This document shows, piece after piece, positions 17,063 to 25,196 of a DNA stretch of 64,000 nucleotides. Below the pieces are notes generated by a model. It saw only the letters and a list, made by a program, of their open reading frames with translations. It was not told where the DNA came from and searched no databases. The stretch lies in assembly GCF_947503875.1 (NCBI RefSeq), contig NZ_CANNFH010000004.1, positions 248,001 to 312,000 on the forward strand, written 5' to 3'. Both the position numbers and the translations under genes were made by a program. The DNA comes from an uncultured Polaribacter sp. (lineage in GTDB: Bacteria; Bacteroidota; Bacteroidia; Flavobacteriales; Flavobacteriaceae). Within the stretch, counting starts at the first letter, position 1; each line of letters begins with the position of its first letter.

Positions 17063-17275
17063 TTTTATAGTCAAGATTTATTGAATAATTTATTTCAACA
17101 GCTGTACACAAAAATTGAGTTTCTAGAAAGAGATTTAGGAGTATCAAGAATTATAGCGGCTAATTATTTAAATAGACTAGCTAAAGATGGAATGCTTACA
17201 AAACAAAAATTAGGAACAAGAAATTATTATGTTAATGAAAAATTATATACCATTGTAACAAAAAAAGTAGTGTAG
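17063..17275 (+). pseudogene. 3' fragment of a Fic-family gene
   Basis: The frame FYSQDLLNNLFQQLYTKIEF continues into a winged-helix segment with GVSRIIAANYLNRLAKDGML and TKQKLGTRNYYVNEKLY. This is the C-terminal helix-turn-helix tail of Fic-domain AMP-transferases; the catalytic HPFxxGNGR core is absent and there is no credible start codon. It therefore represents only about the last 65 residues of a Fic protein, left behind or captured between the mutS-terminator half-hairpin and the mutS fragment. Confidence 0.75.
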
Positions 17276-17293
17276 CAGGTATGTTTTCCTGCT

Positions 17294-17460
17294 AAAACCA
17301 CTATTTCTTGCGCAACATTCGCTTAATTTTATTCAAGCTGCAATAGGTGTTAAAGTATCAATATTTGTTGCTAAAATTTCTTCTCTAATATTTTCTAAAA
17401 GAGAACTATCTAACTGAAAAAAACGCAATTGCACTACTTTGTTTTAAAACTGTTTTAAAA
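17294..17460 (-). pseudogene. mutS 3'-end fragment, copy 1
   Basis: The minus strand corresponds to the last ~50 codons of mutS (true copy ends at 32253). Landmarks shared with the real gene are AATATTTGTtGCTAAAATT and ATTTTCTAA. This copy has lost about ten bases where the real gene encodes LMKLNE, so its frame is broken near the end. It is followed by GAAAAAAACGCAATTGC-type sequence common to all island copies. Confidence 0.85.
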
Positions 17461-17740
17461 AAGCGCAAAGTTTACCACCATTTTTTTAAAATCTGCTTTT
17501 TTGTGAAAAATAGGTTTTAAAAAACAGTTTTATATGTAACTGATTATTAGCGACTTAATACTTTAGCATCCCTTAATTAAGGGATGCAAATATCCCCTAA
17601 TTAAGGGATTGTTTGGTTTGTTTTTTTGTTTTAGTTTTATATTGTTATGAGTTGTTAATTTTTTTAGAGAATTAATAAACTAGATAATAACAGAAAATAA
17701 TTAGGGATATGAGTACTACTTATTTTTTTATAACCTGTTG
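17461..17740 (+). repeat. Island leader copy 2 with paired palindromes
   Basis: Contains ATCCCTTAATTAAGGGAT (17568-17585) and ATCCCCTAATTAAGGGAT (17592-17609), then the conserved GAGTTGTTAATTTTTTTAGA and CAGAAAATAATTAGGGATAT. Homology with the other leaders ends at AACCTGTTG, where the module begins. Confidence 0.85.
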
Positions 17741-17776
17741 GCAACAAGGCAAAAAAACTCGAACTAACCAAAAACT

Positions 17777-18763
17777 ATGGAATTAAAAAACATCGTACTT
17801 CATCATATTAAGAGAGAAGAAAATCAAAGTCCTGAATTAAATATTTCTGACCATTTATTAGATAAAACCGACAGCATAGTAAAAGAGTTTGTAAGTAAAT
17901 TAATTAAAAGCTTTGGTGCTAAAAACCCTACTTACGGAGAATTTCACGAAGATGTATTAGCTTATCCATTTCAAAATTTGGTTCAAGATTATCGCTTAGA
18001 CGAGGACTTTCTAGAATTTTCAAAGGAATCAATGAAACTGTTAGAGAAAGAGATTCAAGTACCTCAAGCAAAAGGTGGATATGTGGTTTTTACTCATTAT
18101 AAAAATAACGATGTTGAATTTCTCATAACTATAATGCTTGACAAAGCAGAACAGTTTACGATTAATGACGAAAGTTTAGATATTAAAAAATTAAAAACTC
18201 TTGATATTGACAAATTAGCTCGAGCAAATAGAATAAATTTATATAAATGGGAAAACGGAGATGATTTATATCTTTCATTTATTAAAGGTACTAGAGATGT
18301 ATCTAGCTATTTTCAAAAATTCATAGGTAATACTGATTTAACCTCTTCTAAGAAAAATTCTCAAAATTTAAAGGATGCCATTTCTAAATATATGCGAAGT
18401 GAGAATTTTACAGATGAACAGAAAGAGAAAGCAAATCGTGAAATTGCTGATTATCTTCAAAGACAGTTTGACAATAATTTAGATGTTGAAGTAACTTCCG
18501 TTTCTGCACATCTTAATCCGGACAATCCATTAAGCTTTATAGATTATATTCAAAATGATGATGATTTAGAAGTAAGCGGGAATTATCGTTTATCGAGAAA
18601 GGCTGATTTTAATATCTTTCACCGTGCAAAAATTACTGGAAATGGTTTTAAAGTTGAATTTGAAAAAAACTTGATTAGAAAAGGTAAAGTAATCAGAGAA
18701 GGCAATGATTTAATTTTTAAAGATTTAAACAAAGATGAGCTAGATAAACAATTTGAATTATAA
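17777..18763 (+). CDS. Nucleoid-associated protein NdpA-like (NA37 family)
   Basis: The 328-aa soluble protein begins MELKNIVLHHIKRE and has the architecture of the NdpA/YejK family: an N-terminal alpha/beta domain with KNPTYGEFHEDV and YPFQ, a central VEFLITIMLDKAEQF strand pair, SFIKGTRDVSSYFQKFIG near residue 175-192, and a C-terminal dimer-like region ending in beta strands. NdpA proteins bind the nucleoid; many accessory homologues sit in defence islands, though a function is not proven. The stop codon overlaps the next ATG by one base (TAATG), so the two proteins are translationally coupled and probably act together. The pair is framed by a perfect 10-bp inverted repeat. Confidence 0.75.
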   Translation: MELKNIVLHHIKREENQSPELNISDHLLDKTDSIVKEFVSKLIKSFGAKNPTYGEFHEDVLAYPFQNLVQDYRLDEDFLEFSKESMKLLEKEIQVPQAKGGYVVFTHYKNNDVEFLITIMLDKAEQFTINDESLDIKKLKTLDIDKLARANRINLYKWENGDDLYLSFIKGTRDVSSYFQKFIGNTDLTSSKKNSQNLKDAISKYMRSENFTDEQKEKANREIADYLQRQFDNNLDVEVTSVSAHLNPDNPLSFIDYIQNDDDLEVSGNYRLSRKADFNIFHRAKITGNGFKVEFEKNLIRKGKVIREGNDLIFKDLNKDELDKQFEL

Positions 18764-19962
18764 TGGATATTAAACATTTCATATCATTTAGAAAAAAACT
18801 TCAAGACTTTGAAACTACATCTTTCGGTTTTAAAGGATTATTTTTTTTAAAAGATTCTACGGATTTAGAATTAATAAGAAAATTTAGTGATTCGCAAATT
18901 CGAGAAATATACTATCAAGAAAATCAAAATACAGCAGACCATAAAAACTTACTTATTGGAGAAAAAGTTGTTGTTTTAATCGACCTTTCGAAATTCGATT
19001 ACTATTACGAAGATTTTAAAGAGTTTTTAGCTTCTAATAAATATGGTTTAAAAAATGAAGATTTTTATATTTTCGATTTGGATTATCACCATAGCTTAAG
19101 CGAAGGAAATGGAAAAATTACTAATTTTCTTAAAATTCAATCAATCATATCTTTTCTAAAAAAATTAAGTACTTATGAAAAGGAGACTAAAGGCCTATTA
19201 GAATTGTTTTTCAATAAGCCCGATAAAATATGTTCAATAATTATTGACTACAATGAAAACGAGATTGTCAATTTATCTTTAATTAAATCAATTACAGATT
19301 TGAATCAACACGTTTTCGAAACCTCTGATAAAGAAACTCGAATTAGACTTTTCACAAACGAAATGATGAATTTATTATCTAGTAAAGATTTTCAATTTAA
19401 GACAGTCTTAAAAAATTGGGACTTAATTAGTGGTAGCTATCGCAATAGTTTTCAGATTTATTTATCGGAATTTTCTTTTGATAAAATTAAAACATCATCA
19501 CAAGAATATTTTCACGAACTGACTGACAGAATTTATTCAACAATTAATAAGTTTTCTGCTTACATACTAGCGATTCCAGTAGCTTATATTCTCATTCTAA
19601 GGTTCTTCGATTTTAATGGAGAAAACTTTGCTAAAGATTCCTTTTTAGTTGTTATCGGCTTACTATATTTTATAGTTATTTGGTTTGTCCTTTTAAATAA
19701 TCTTAGCAAGGCATTCGAAACAATAGAAAATGATATTTCAAAATTTATAAAACGTATTAGAAATGAGGAAAATCTAACTGAAATCACAGAAAGCTTAGAA
19801 AACCAAAAAACTAAATTAATACCAAATCAAAAAAGAAAAATTATGCTCGTGAGAATTGTAAGTATTATAATTCTCATAATGACAATAGGAGCTTATATAT
19901 TAATATATTTAGATAAGCTTCGTGAATTGTTATGCGAAAGCCCAGTTGCCAACAATGTATAA
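18763..19962 (+). CDS. Three-TM membrane protein coupled to NdpA-like protein
   Basis: A 399-aa protein with a soluble N-terminal part of about 260 residues (starts MDIKHFISFRKKLQ; no recognised domain) and three predicted membrane helices near the C-terminus: around residues 267-285 (SAYILAIPVAYILILRFF), 292-312 (SFLVVIGLLYFIVIWFVLL) and 363-386 (VRIVSIIILIMTIGAYILIY). A cytoplasmic sensor plus C-terminal membrane anchor, coupled to a DNA-binding-type partner, is a layout often seen in abortive-infection systems. No homologue is recognised, so defence is a hypothesis. The ATG overlaps the preceding stop by one base; the 3' end abuts the inverted repeat at 19945. Confidence 0.65.
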   Translation: MDIKHFISFRKKLQDFETTSFGFKGLFFLKDSTDLELIRKFSDSQIREIYYQENQNTADHKNLLIGEKVVVLIDLSKFDYYYEDFKEFLASNKYGLKNEDFYIFDLDYHHSLSEGNGKITNFLKIQSIISFLKKLSTYEKETKGLLELFFNKPDKICSIIIDYNENEIVNLSLIKSITDLNQHVFETSDKETRIRLFTNEMMNLLSSKDFQFKTVLKNWDLISGSYRNSFQIYLSEFSFDKIKTSSQEYFHELTDRIYSTINKFSAYILAIPVAYILILRFFDFNGENFAKDSFLVVIGLLYFIVIWFVLLNNLSKAFETIENDISKFIKRIRNEENLTEITESLENQKTKLIPNQKRKIMLVRIVSIIILIMTIGAYILIYLDKLRELLCESPVANNV

Positions 19963-20078
19963 AAATAATAGCGGTTTTATCGCATAAACGAAAGTAAGTA
20001 AATATAAAAAAGGTCTGTGCACAACCGAAAAGTTAGTGTGTGAAAATCCGCTACTATTCTTATACTAGACCGTTGGGC
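19945..20078. repeat. attC-like imperfect inverted repeat
   Basis: The left arm, GTTGCCAACAATG through AATAATAGCGGTTTT (19945-19978), pairs imperfectly with the right arm AAAATCCGCTACTATTCT through GACCGTTGGGC (20043-20078), enclosing about 64 nt. The right end GTTGGGC fits the integron R' consensus GTTRRRY and the left TGCCAAC matches R'' at six of seven bases. The first ten bases are also the inverse of TGTTGGCAAC at 17736-17745, on the other side of the NdpA module. Confidence 0.5.
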
Positions 20079-20241
20079 CATATCAAAAGACAAACTTTAG
20101 GGCTGATATACCCAATTGAGTGAACAATTCAAACTCTATTTTGGAAATGAGTAAAACCAAAATAAGTAAATAAAAATAAATTCGAGCTATAATTAATCCT
20201 ATTTTGCGGAGTGAGTTGGATTTAATCTAAATAATTTAATT

Positions 20242-20841
20242 ATGAACTTTATTAAAAAGAATATTCAAATCTTATCTGTTTTACTGACAGTATTGCTAAT
20301 TGCTTCATGTAGTAATGAAGAGAGCATGAATAATTCCGAAGAAATACAAAAGGAATTATCTTTAATATCACCAGATGGTAAGAAAATCGCCAATTCGCAA
20401 GGAGAACTCATAAATTTGTACCTTGATAATGTTGGAATTACTAAAAGTGACAATGATATCGAAATAATAGATATTAGGTATTCCAATTCTGACAACTATT
20501 CATTTGGAGTTGTAGATTTATCTGTAGGTGAAAACCTAAGCTCTATGCTTGTATTGTTAGATATATCTGATAATTATACTGTGTTAAGTGATAGCGACGG
20601 ATTAAGATTTGTTGAAAAAGGCAATTTTTCATTGGATGGTATTCCTTCTGAAAACATTTTAAAATCAAACACTCAAAAATCTTTAGGGTTCTCGGAGGTT
20701 GTTTATGTTTGTAACGGTGGATGCTGTGGTTGGTCTCAGACAGGTGATGACGCATATAATTGTGGCTGTCCTGCGGTTGTAAGTACCAGTCTAACCTTGA
20801 CAACGAGTGACGGTTGTGCAATTCAAGTTATTGAAAAATAA
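20242..20841 (+). CDS. Lipoprotein with Cys-rich C-terminus, unknown
   Basis: A 199-aa protein with a lipoprotein signal (LLIASCSNEESMNNSEE); the acidic residues after Cys23 suit outer-surface export in Bacteroidetes. The middle is a mixed alpha/beta region without recognised domain. The last 45 residues hold seven Cys in CNGGCCGWSQTGDDAYNCGC and TTSDGCA, suggesting a disulfide-stabilised or metal-binding mini-domain. It is followed by a terminator and set between two attC-like structures, so it looks like a single-gene cassette. No immunity-like gene follows directly, though an orphan candidate lies 0.56 kb away. Confidence 0.6.
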   Translation: MNFIKKNIQILSVLLTVLLIASCSNEESMNNSEEIQKELSLISPDGKKIANSQGELINLYLDNVGITKSDNDIEIIDIRYSNSDNYSFGVVDLSVGENLSSMLVLLDISDNYTVLSDSDGLRFVEKGNFSLDGIPSENILKSNTQKSLGFSEVVYVCNGGCCGWSQTGDDAYNCGCPAVVSTSLTLTTSDGCAIQVIEK

Positions 20842-20870
20842 ATATTTGAAATAAGACAACATTGATTAAG

Positions 20871-20909
20871 GAGCGGATAATTTAGAACACTTATTTTATC
20901 CGCTCTATT
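20871..20909 (+). terminator. Hairpin terminator after Cys-rich lipoprotein
   Basis: Perfect 10-bp stem GAGCGGATAA / TTATCCGCTC, 15-nt loop, then a short T-rich tail. Confidence 0.75.
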
Positions 20910-20969
20910 TATGTAACTAGTTTTATTCTTTCTGATTTAGTATCAAATTTAGTAAAAGACAAACTTAAG

Positions 20970-21158
20970 ACGTATATAGCTCATAGCTAGTTAGTTGCTT
21001 AATCAAAGTTAAGGCATATTTGGAAAGTCGCCAAATTTTTAAATTTGACGATTTCCAATAAAAAAAATAAATAGTAAAATTTAAAAATCTGGCTTGTGCT
21101 TAATCCGAAAATAATTTTATAATTTGCACGCTACGAGCCATATACAAAACCGTTGTAA
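20970..21158. repeat. Nested inverted repeats, possible cassette end
   Basis: Outer arms GTATATAGCTCATAGC (20972-20987) and GCTACGAGCCATATAC (21130-21145) differ by two bases. Inside, GGAAAGTCGCCAAATTT (21022-21038) pairs with AAATTTGACGATTTCC (21041-21056). ACCGTTGTAAACAATGC follows, similar to the sequence at the end of the NdpA module. The layout resembles other Bacteroidetes cassette junctions. Confidence 0.45.
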
Positions 21159-21397
21159 ACAATGCAAAAAAATCCGTTATATAGAAACAAAATTTTGAAT
21201 CAAAAATGACTGAAAAAAGAATTTTACACAAAATTAGCTTTTCTATTATTCATTTTAAAAATGTGATTTTATTAAAATACAAACAATTAAAAAAATAAAT
21301 TAAAAACAGCAGTTAAGCCTAGAATTCGCAGATTATTTAAAAACTAAATTTGATTCAGAATATAAATCTGTCAATAATAAATGTAATTAATAAAATT

Positions 21398-21859
21398 ATG
21401 AGAAAAGTAGTTTTTATATGTATCGCAATAATATCTTTTAATTGTAAAAGTCATGATATTATTGAAGCGAACAAGCTAACTATTAGCCAGGTAAAAGTTT
21501 TAAACCAAAATAAAGATATAGTAATCGCCACTTTTGGACAACCATTACAAATAACTACAGAATACTCCGAAATGGATGATAATAAGATGTATATATATTA
21601 TTATAAAGGACTGAAATTTTATATAATCAATAACTTAGTTGAAAGTTTTGAAATTTCTAGTAGCATGTTTTTATTTACTAATTATCATATAAAAGTAGGA
21701 GATAATATATCTACACTTAAAAATTTATTTTCTAATAGTTTTGCATTGAGAAGTCTGGATTATTTAAAATTAGACATAAAAGACAGTGATATGTTTTTAA
21801 CCATTGAATTTAATTCAATATCTAATAATATCTCTAAAATAAACATAGGGAATTATTAA
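21398..21859 (+). CDS. Orphan lipoprotein, candidate immunity protein
   Basis: Choosing the ATG at 21398 gives 153 aa with a proper lipoprotein signal (MRKVVFICIAIISFNCKSHD); the earlier in-frame ATG adds 16 residues without a purpose. The C-terminal half has the pattern NYHIKVGDNISTLKNLFS, and later LTIEFNSISNNISKINI, which parallels LSIKIGDSRSKFGNYYLF and LSFKIDANNKVSKIEL in the lipoprotein at 23959 that follows the M23-domain effector. This suggests a shared small alpha/beta fold of inhibitor type. No effector precedes it; the region upstream is non-coding. It probably survives as immunity against an absent toxin. Confidence 0.6.
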   Translation: MRKVVFICIAIISFNCKSHDIIEANKLTISQVKVLNQNKDIVIATFGQPLQITTEYSEMDDNKMYIYYYKGLKFYIINNLVESFEISSSMFLFTNYHIKVGDNISTLKNLFSNSFALRSLDYLKLDIKDSDMFLTIEFNSISNNISKINIGNY

Positions 21860-21888
21860 AAATTATAAACTACAATACCTCATAAAAA

Positions 21889-21940
21889 TAATGGCGGAAA
21901 AGCGCAAATTTTTTAGTTTGTTCTTTTCTGCTATTTTCTT
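21889..21940. terminator. mutS-type terminator hairpin, copy at unit 2 end
   Basis: AATGGCGGAAAAGCGCAAA pairs, mainly with G-U wobble, with TTTGTTCTTTTCTGCTATT; T run follows. Same family as 26555-26605, 29622-29668 and 32195-32240. Confidence 0.75.
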
Positions 21941-21950
21941 TTTAAAACAA

Positions 21951-22120
21951 TTACTTTTTATTCAACATTCGCTTAATTTCATTCAATTTCATTAAAGCTT
22001 CAATCGGAGTCAAAGTGTCAATATTTGTCGCTAAAATTTCTTCTCTAATATTTTTTAAAAGCAGTTTGTTTTACTGAAAAAAACGCAATTGCACTACTTT
22101 GTTTTAAAACTGTTTTAAAA
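21951..22120 (-). pseudogene. mutS 3'-end fragment, copy 2
   Basis: The minus strand encodes the end of MutS (...KRMLNKK stop) with only silent or conservative changes for about 35 codons (GCTTCAATCGGAGTCAAAGT is identical to the real gene), then diverges into the ACGCAATTGCACTACTTTG block shared by all copies. Confidence 0.9.
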
Positions 22121-22480
22121 AACCACAAAGTTTACCACCATTTTTTTAAAATCTGCTTTTTTGCGAAAAATAGGTTTTAAAAAACAAATTTAGATATACC
22201 TGATTATAAGTAAACTAACACTTTTGTACACCTTAATTAAGGGATGCTTGCATCCCCTAATTAAGGGATTGCTTAGTTTGTTTTTTTATTTTATGTTTAC
22301 ATTATTATGAGTTGTTAATTTTTCTAGAGAATTAATAAACCTAATAATAACAGAAAATAATTAGGGATATGCTTGCCAATTACAGTTTTAGATATGGGTT
22401 TATACTATACTTTTTTAAACCCGTCACACAAAGCTTAAAAGTTAGCATATAATTTACTAAACCTTAAAATTAATTATTAA
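22121..22480 (+). repeat. Island leader copy 3
   Basis: Palindromes at 22228-22245 and 22252-22269; because the spacer is GCTTGC, the pair can also fold as one long hairpin with TT at the tip. The leader continues unbroken into the lipoprotein gene at 22481, as in copies 5 and 6. Block TTAAACCCGTCACAC occupies the place where copies 2 and 4 have AACCTGTTG. Confidence 0.85.
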
Positions 22481-23944
22481 ATGAGAACAATAATGAAAAA
22501 CAAATTATTGCACTATCTTAGAACTGGTATTCTGTTTCTTGGAATTTTAATTACCGTATCTAGTTGTGAAAAAGAAGAGCTTATTACTCAAAATTACCAA
22601 GAAGAATCTAATTTTTCAAAAATATCTTTTTCTGAATTGCCAAGTGAATTTTTACCTGAGGTAAAAGAATTAAAAACAAATTATTATAGTAAATCTAAGC
22701 AATACGATAATCTTTTGATTTATGACAAACAACAGGTAATAAAGTTAGTTGATTCTATTAAAAACACTAGATATTCAGTTAAATTTAACATACAAAATCA
22801 ACCATATAATGTACTGTATAATTTAATTCTAGGTAAAGATGTTTATGGTAAAAAACAAGAACCTTTTATAATAAAGTACACTATTAACAATTTTAATGAA
22901 GTGTATTTAAATGGAAAGTATGATTTTTCTAAAATGAAAGGTAGCATAGCTATACACAAATATTATCCTTTCTTAAGTTATTTAGACAAATTAAAAAAAT
23001 CAGCACATAATAAAACGGAAGATGGTTTAATAGAAGATGATGCTTGTTCTAAATACGATAATGATGGAAGTTCTGGTGGTGGTTCTGGAAGAAGTTCTGG
23101 TGGAGGTGACGATCCATTGGAAGATGAAAATGAAGTTCAATTTGAAGAACCACCTGGAGGTGGTGCTACCTCAGATGGTGATGCAACCTGCAATATAAAT
23201 TTATGGTACAGCTCTAATACAGATTTAGATAATCTTTTTGCTATAACTTGGTCTTGTACAGATGGTACAAAAGGTAATTTAGATGTAAAAAAATCAGGTA
23301 AAACAGATAGTTTAGATTGTATTAAAGAGGGAGATGTTCCTGTTAATGAAGGAGAGAATTTATGTCCTGATGGAAAAGTAGCAGATAAAAATGGAAATTG
23401 TGTGGAAAAACCTTGCATTGGTGATCCAGTTGCAAATCCTGAAATAGCTCCACAAACTAACTCTGGAATACAAGGTGGTATGAACGATACCTGTGCTAGA
23501 AGAAATTCTGCTTATAGTTGTAAAGGAATACGAGGAAGGAAATGGCACAATGGAGTAGATTTAAAAAATCCCCAAGGAGCTCCTATTTATGCAGTTTATG
23601 ATGGAAGTGCTACTATTCATACACAGACAAACGAAAAAACGGGAAAACTAGACGGAGCAGGTTATTATACAGCTATTGTTTCAAATGTGAATGGAAAAAC
23701 CGTCAGAATGGTCTATTTTCATTTGCAAGACCATAATAGAGTTACTGGTCATGTAAAAGCTGGAGATATCATAGGATATCAAGGAGATTCAGGAAACTTG
23801 AAAAATGCAATTAGGCAAGGCTATGCTATTTCTCATGTTCATATTAAGACTCAGGAGAATGGTAAGAATGTTGACCCACTTCTTCATTTAAAAACAACAA
23901 TAAATACTAGTTCTGGTCAAACAACAAATCCATGTAATAACTAA
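22481..23944 (+). CDS. Surface lipoprotein with M23 peptidase C-terminal domain
   Basis: This 487-aa protein has a lipobox ITVSSC (Cys29 from this ATG; a second ATG at residue 5 is also possible) followed by EKEEL, an acidic tail fitting Bacteroidetes surface-export signals. Residues 30 to ~291 form the carrier shared with the proteins at 27251 and 30210, including a Gly/Ser-rich linker and a Cys-containing segment ending VPVNEGE. After that point the sequence is unique: an M23/LytM fold with Zn ligands HNGVD (His356, Asp360) and HVH (His452/His454). M23 enzymes cut peptidoglycan peptides or proteins. A small lipoprotein follows 14 bp later, likely its inhibitor. The whole is best read as a contact-dependent effector or bacteriolysin displayed on the cell surface; target is inferred. 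Confidence 0.8.
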   Translation: MRTIMKNKLLHYLRTGILFLGILITVSSCEKEELITQNYQEESNFSKISFSELPSEFLPEVKELKTNYYSKSKQYDNLLIYDKQQVIKLVDSIKNTRYSVKFNIQNQPYNVLYNLILGKDVYGKKQEPFIIKYTINNFNEVYLNGKYDFSKMKGSIAIHKYYPFLSYLDKLKKSAHNKTEDGLIEDDACSKYDNDGSSGGGSGRSSGGGDDPLEDENEVQFEEPPGGGATSDGDATCNINLWYSSNTDLDNLFAITWSCTDGTKGNLDVKKSGKTDSLDCIKEGDVPVNEGENLCPDGKVADKNGNCVEKPCIGDPVANPEIAPQTNSGIQGGMNDTCARRNSAYSCKGIRGRKWHNGVDLKNPQGAPIYAVYDGSATIHTQTNEKTGKLDGAGYYTAIVSNVNGKTVRMVYFHLQDHNRVTGHVKAGDIIGYQGDSGNLKNAIRQGYAISHVHIKTQENGKNVDPLLHLKTTINTSSGQTTNPCNN

Positions 23945-23958
23945 AAAATATAAAAATC

Positions 23959-24465
23959 ATGAAAAATATAATTTTAATAACACTAATTTTCTTTACAACA
24001 ATCTCTTGCAAAGCTCAATTAAATAATTTGAACGAAACTGAACTTTTCGATGGCATAAAATTTAATAATATTTCTTTAGGAGATATTATGGAAACAAAAG
24101 GAAAATTAAATGAAATAAGAAGTTTATTAGGAAATTCTGTACAAGAAACCACTAATAACTCAGGTCCTTATATTGGTAAGGAATTATCCAATGACAATAT
24201 TGTAATTAGTTTTGAAGATGAGACCGATAGTGGTAATAATTATGATTTAACTACAATATATGTTTTAAATTCATCTGTAATTGCCAATGTTAAGGGTTTA
24301 TCTATAAAAATAGGAGATAGTAGAAGTAAGTTTGGGAATTACTATCTATTCAATGAAATTGATAGTAGTTACAATTTTACAGACGCTGATACAGGTAGTG
24401 TCGGTTTATCTTTTAAAATTGACGCGAACAATAAAGTTTCTAAAATAGAATTAATTTGTTTTTAA
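23959..24465 (+). CDS. Lipoprotein, putative immunity to the M23 effector
   Basis: A 168-aa protein with a lipoprotein signal ending TTISCKAQ (Cys17) and no acidic surface-export tail, so it is expected in the periplasm, where a peptidoglycan hydrolase would have to be neutralised. The fold is mixed alpha/beta with the motif LSIKIGDSRSKFGN, resembling the small BamE/beta-lactamase-inhibitor-like proteins often used as inhibitors. It starts 14 bp after the effector stop and ends at a hairpin. A distant relative is the orphan lipoprotein at 21398. Immunity role is inferred from position and localisation. Confidence 0.65.
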   Translation: MKNIILITLIFFTTISCKAQLNNLNETELFDGIKFNNISLGDIMETKGKLNEIRSLLGNSVQETTNNSGPYIGKELSNDNIVISFEDETDSGNNYDLTTIYVLNSSVIANVKGLSIKIGDSRSKFGNYYLFNEIDSSYNFTDADTGSVGLSFKIDANNKVSKIELICF

Positions 24466-24493
24466 ATTTAAAAACATACTACTACAATAGATA

Positions 24494-24545
24494 AAAAAAC
24501 AGCAGAAAAGTTTAAATCAGAGGTTTAGTTCTTTTTGCTGTTTTT
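24494..24545. terminator. Hairpin terminator after unit 3
   Basis: AAACAGCAGAAAAG pairs with CTTTTTGCTGTTT, followed by T residues; a diverged member of the mutS-terminator family. Confidence 0.75.
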
Positions 24546-24568
24546 GATTTTTAAAAAAAGTATAAGTA

Positions 24569-24740
24569 AGCTATTTCTTAACCATCATTCGTTTAATCTC
24601 ATTCAATTTCATCAATGCTTCAATAGGTGTTAAAGTGTCAATATTTGTCGCTAAAATTTCTTCTCTAATATTTTTTAAAAGCAGTTTGTTTTACTGAAAA
24701 AAACGCAATTGCACTACTTTGTTTTAAAACTGTTTTAAAA
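24569..24740 (-). pseudogene. mutS 3'-end fragment, copy 3
   Basis: About 170 bp matching the end of mutS; the final codons are altered (stop region reads TTTCTTAACCATCATTCG on the plus strand). From TATTTTTTAAAAGCAGTTTG on it is essentially identical to copy 2, so the two were recently homogenised or duplicated together. Confidence 0.88.
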
Positions 24741-25022
24741 AACCACAAAGTTTACCACCATTTTTTTAAAATCTGCTTTTTTGCGAAAAATAGGTTTTAA
24801 AAAACAAATTTAGATATACCTGATTATAAGTAAACTAACACTTTTGTACACCTTAATTAAGGGATGCTTGCATCCCCTAATTAAGGGATTGTTTGGTTTG
24901 TTTTTTTGTTTTAGATTTACACTGTTATGAGTTGTTAATTTTTCTAGAGAATTAATAAACCTAATAATAACAGAAAATAATTAGGGATATGAGTATCAAT
25001 TATGCTCTTAAACCTGTTGTGC
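24741..25022 (+). repeat. Island leader copy 4
   Basis: Palindromes at 24848-24865 and 24872-24889, nearly identical to leader 3 up to TTAGGGATATG, then AAACCTGTTGTGC where the module starts. GTTGTGC at 25016-25022 is the inverse of GCACAAC at 26535-26541 on the far side of the module. Confidence 0.85.
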
Positions 25023-25196
25023 CAAATTAAAAAGCAAAACGGACACAAAACAGACTGACCATCTGCCTAATGATTTTTAGGAAAAATGGAGAATGTAAAA
25101 GCTGAAAAGCCATTTTAAAATAGAGTAAGCGTTCATAAAAATTAAAATTGTTAACAAAATTCACTTAAAATTGGAATTTAAAAATAAAAAAATAAA
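25023..25196. other. 5' untranslated stretch of the PLA2-like module
   Basis: About 170 bp unique to this unit, AT-rich, no gene. Probably carries the promoter of the following lipoprotein gene. Confidence 0.4.

Noticed and set aside
23137..23418. Antisense frame repeated in all three carrier genes (also at 27909 and 30869)
   Set aside because: Conserved only because the carrier coding sequence is; it shifts at each C-terminal junction.
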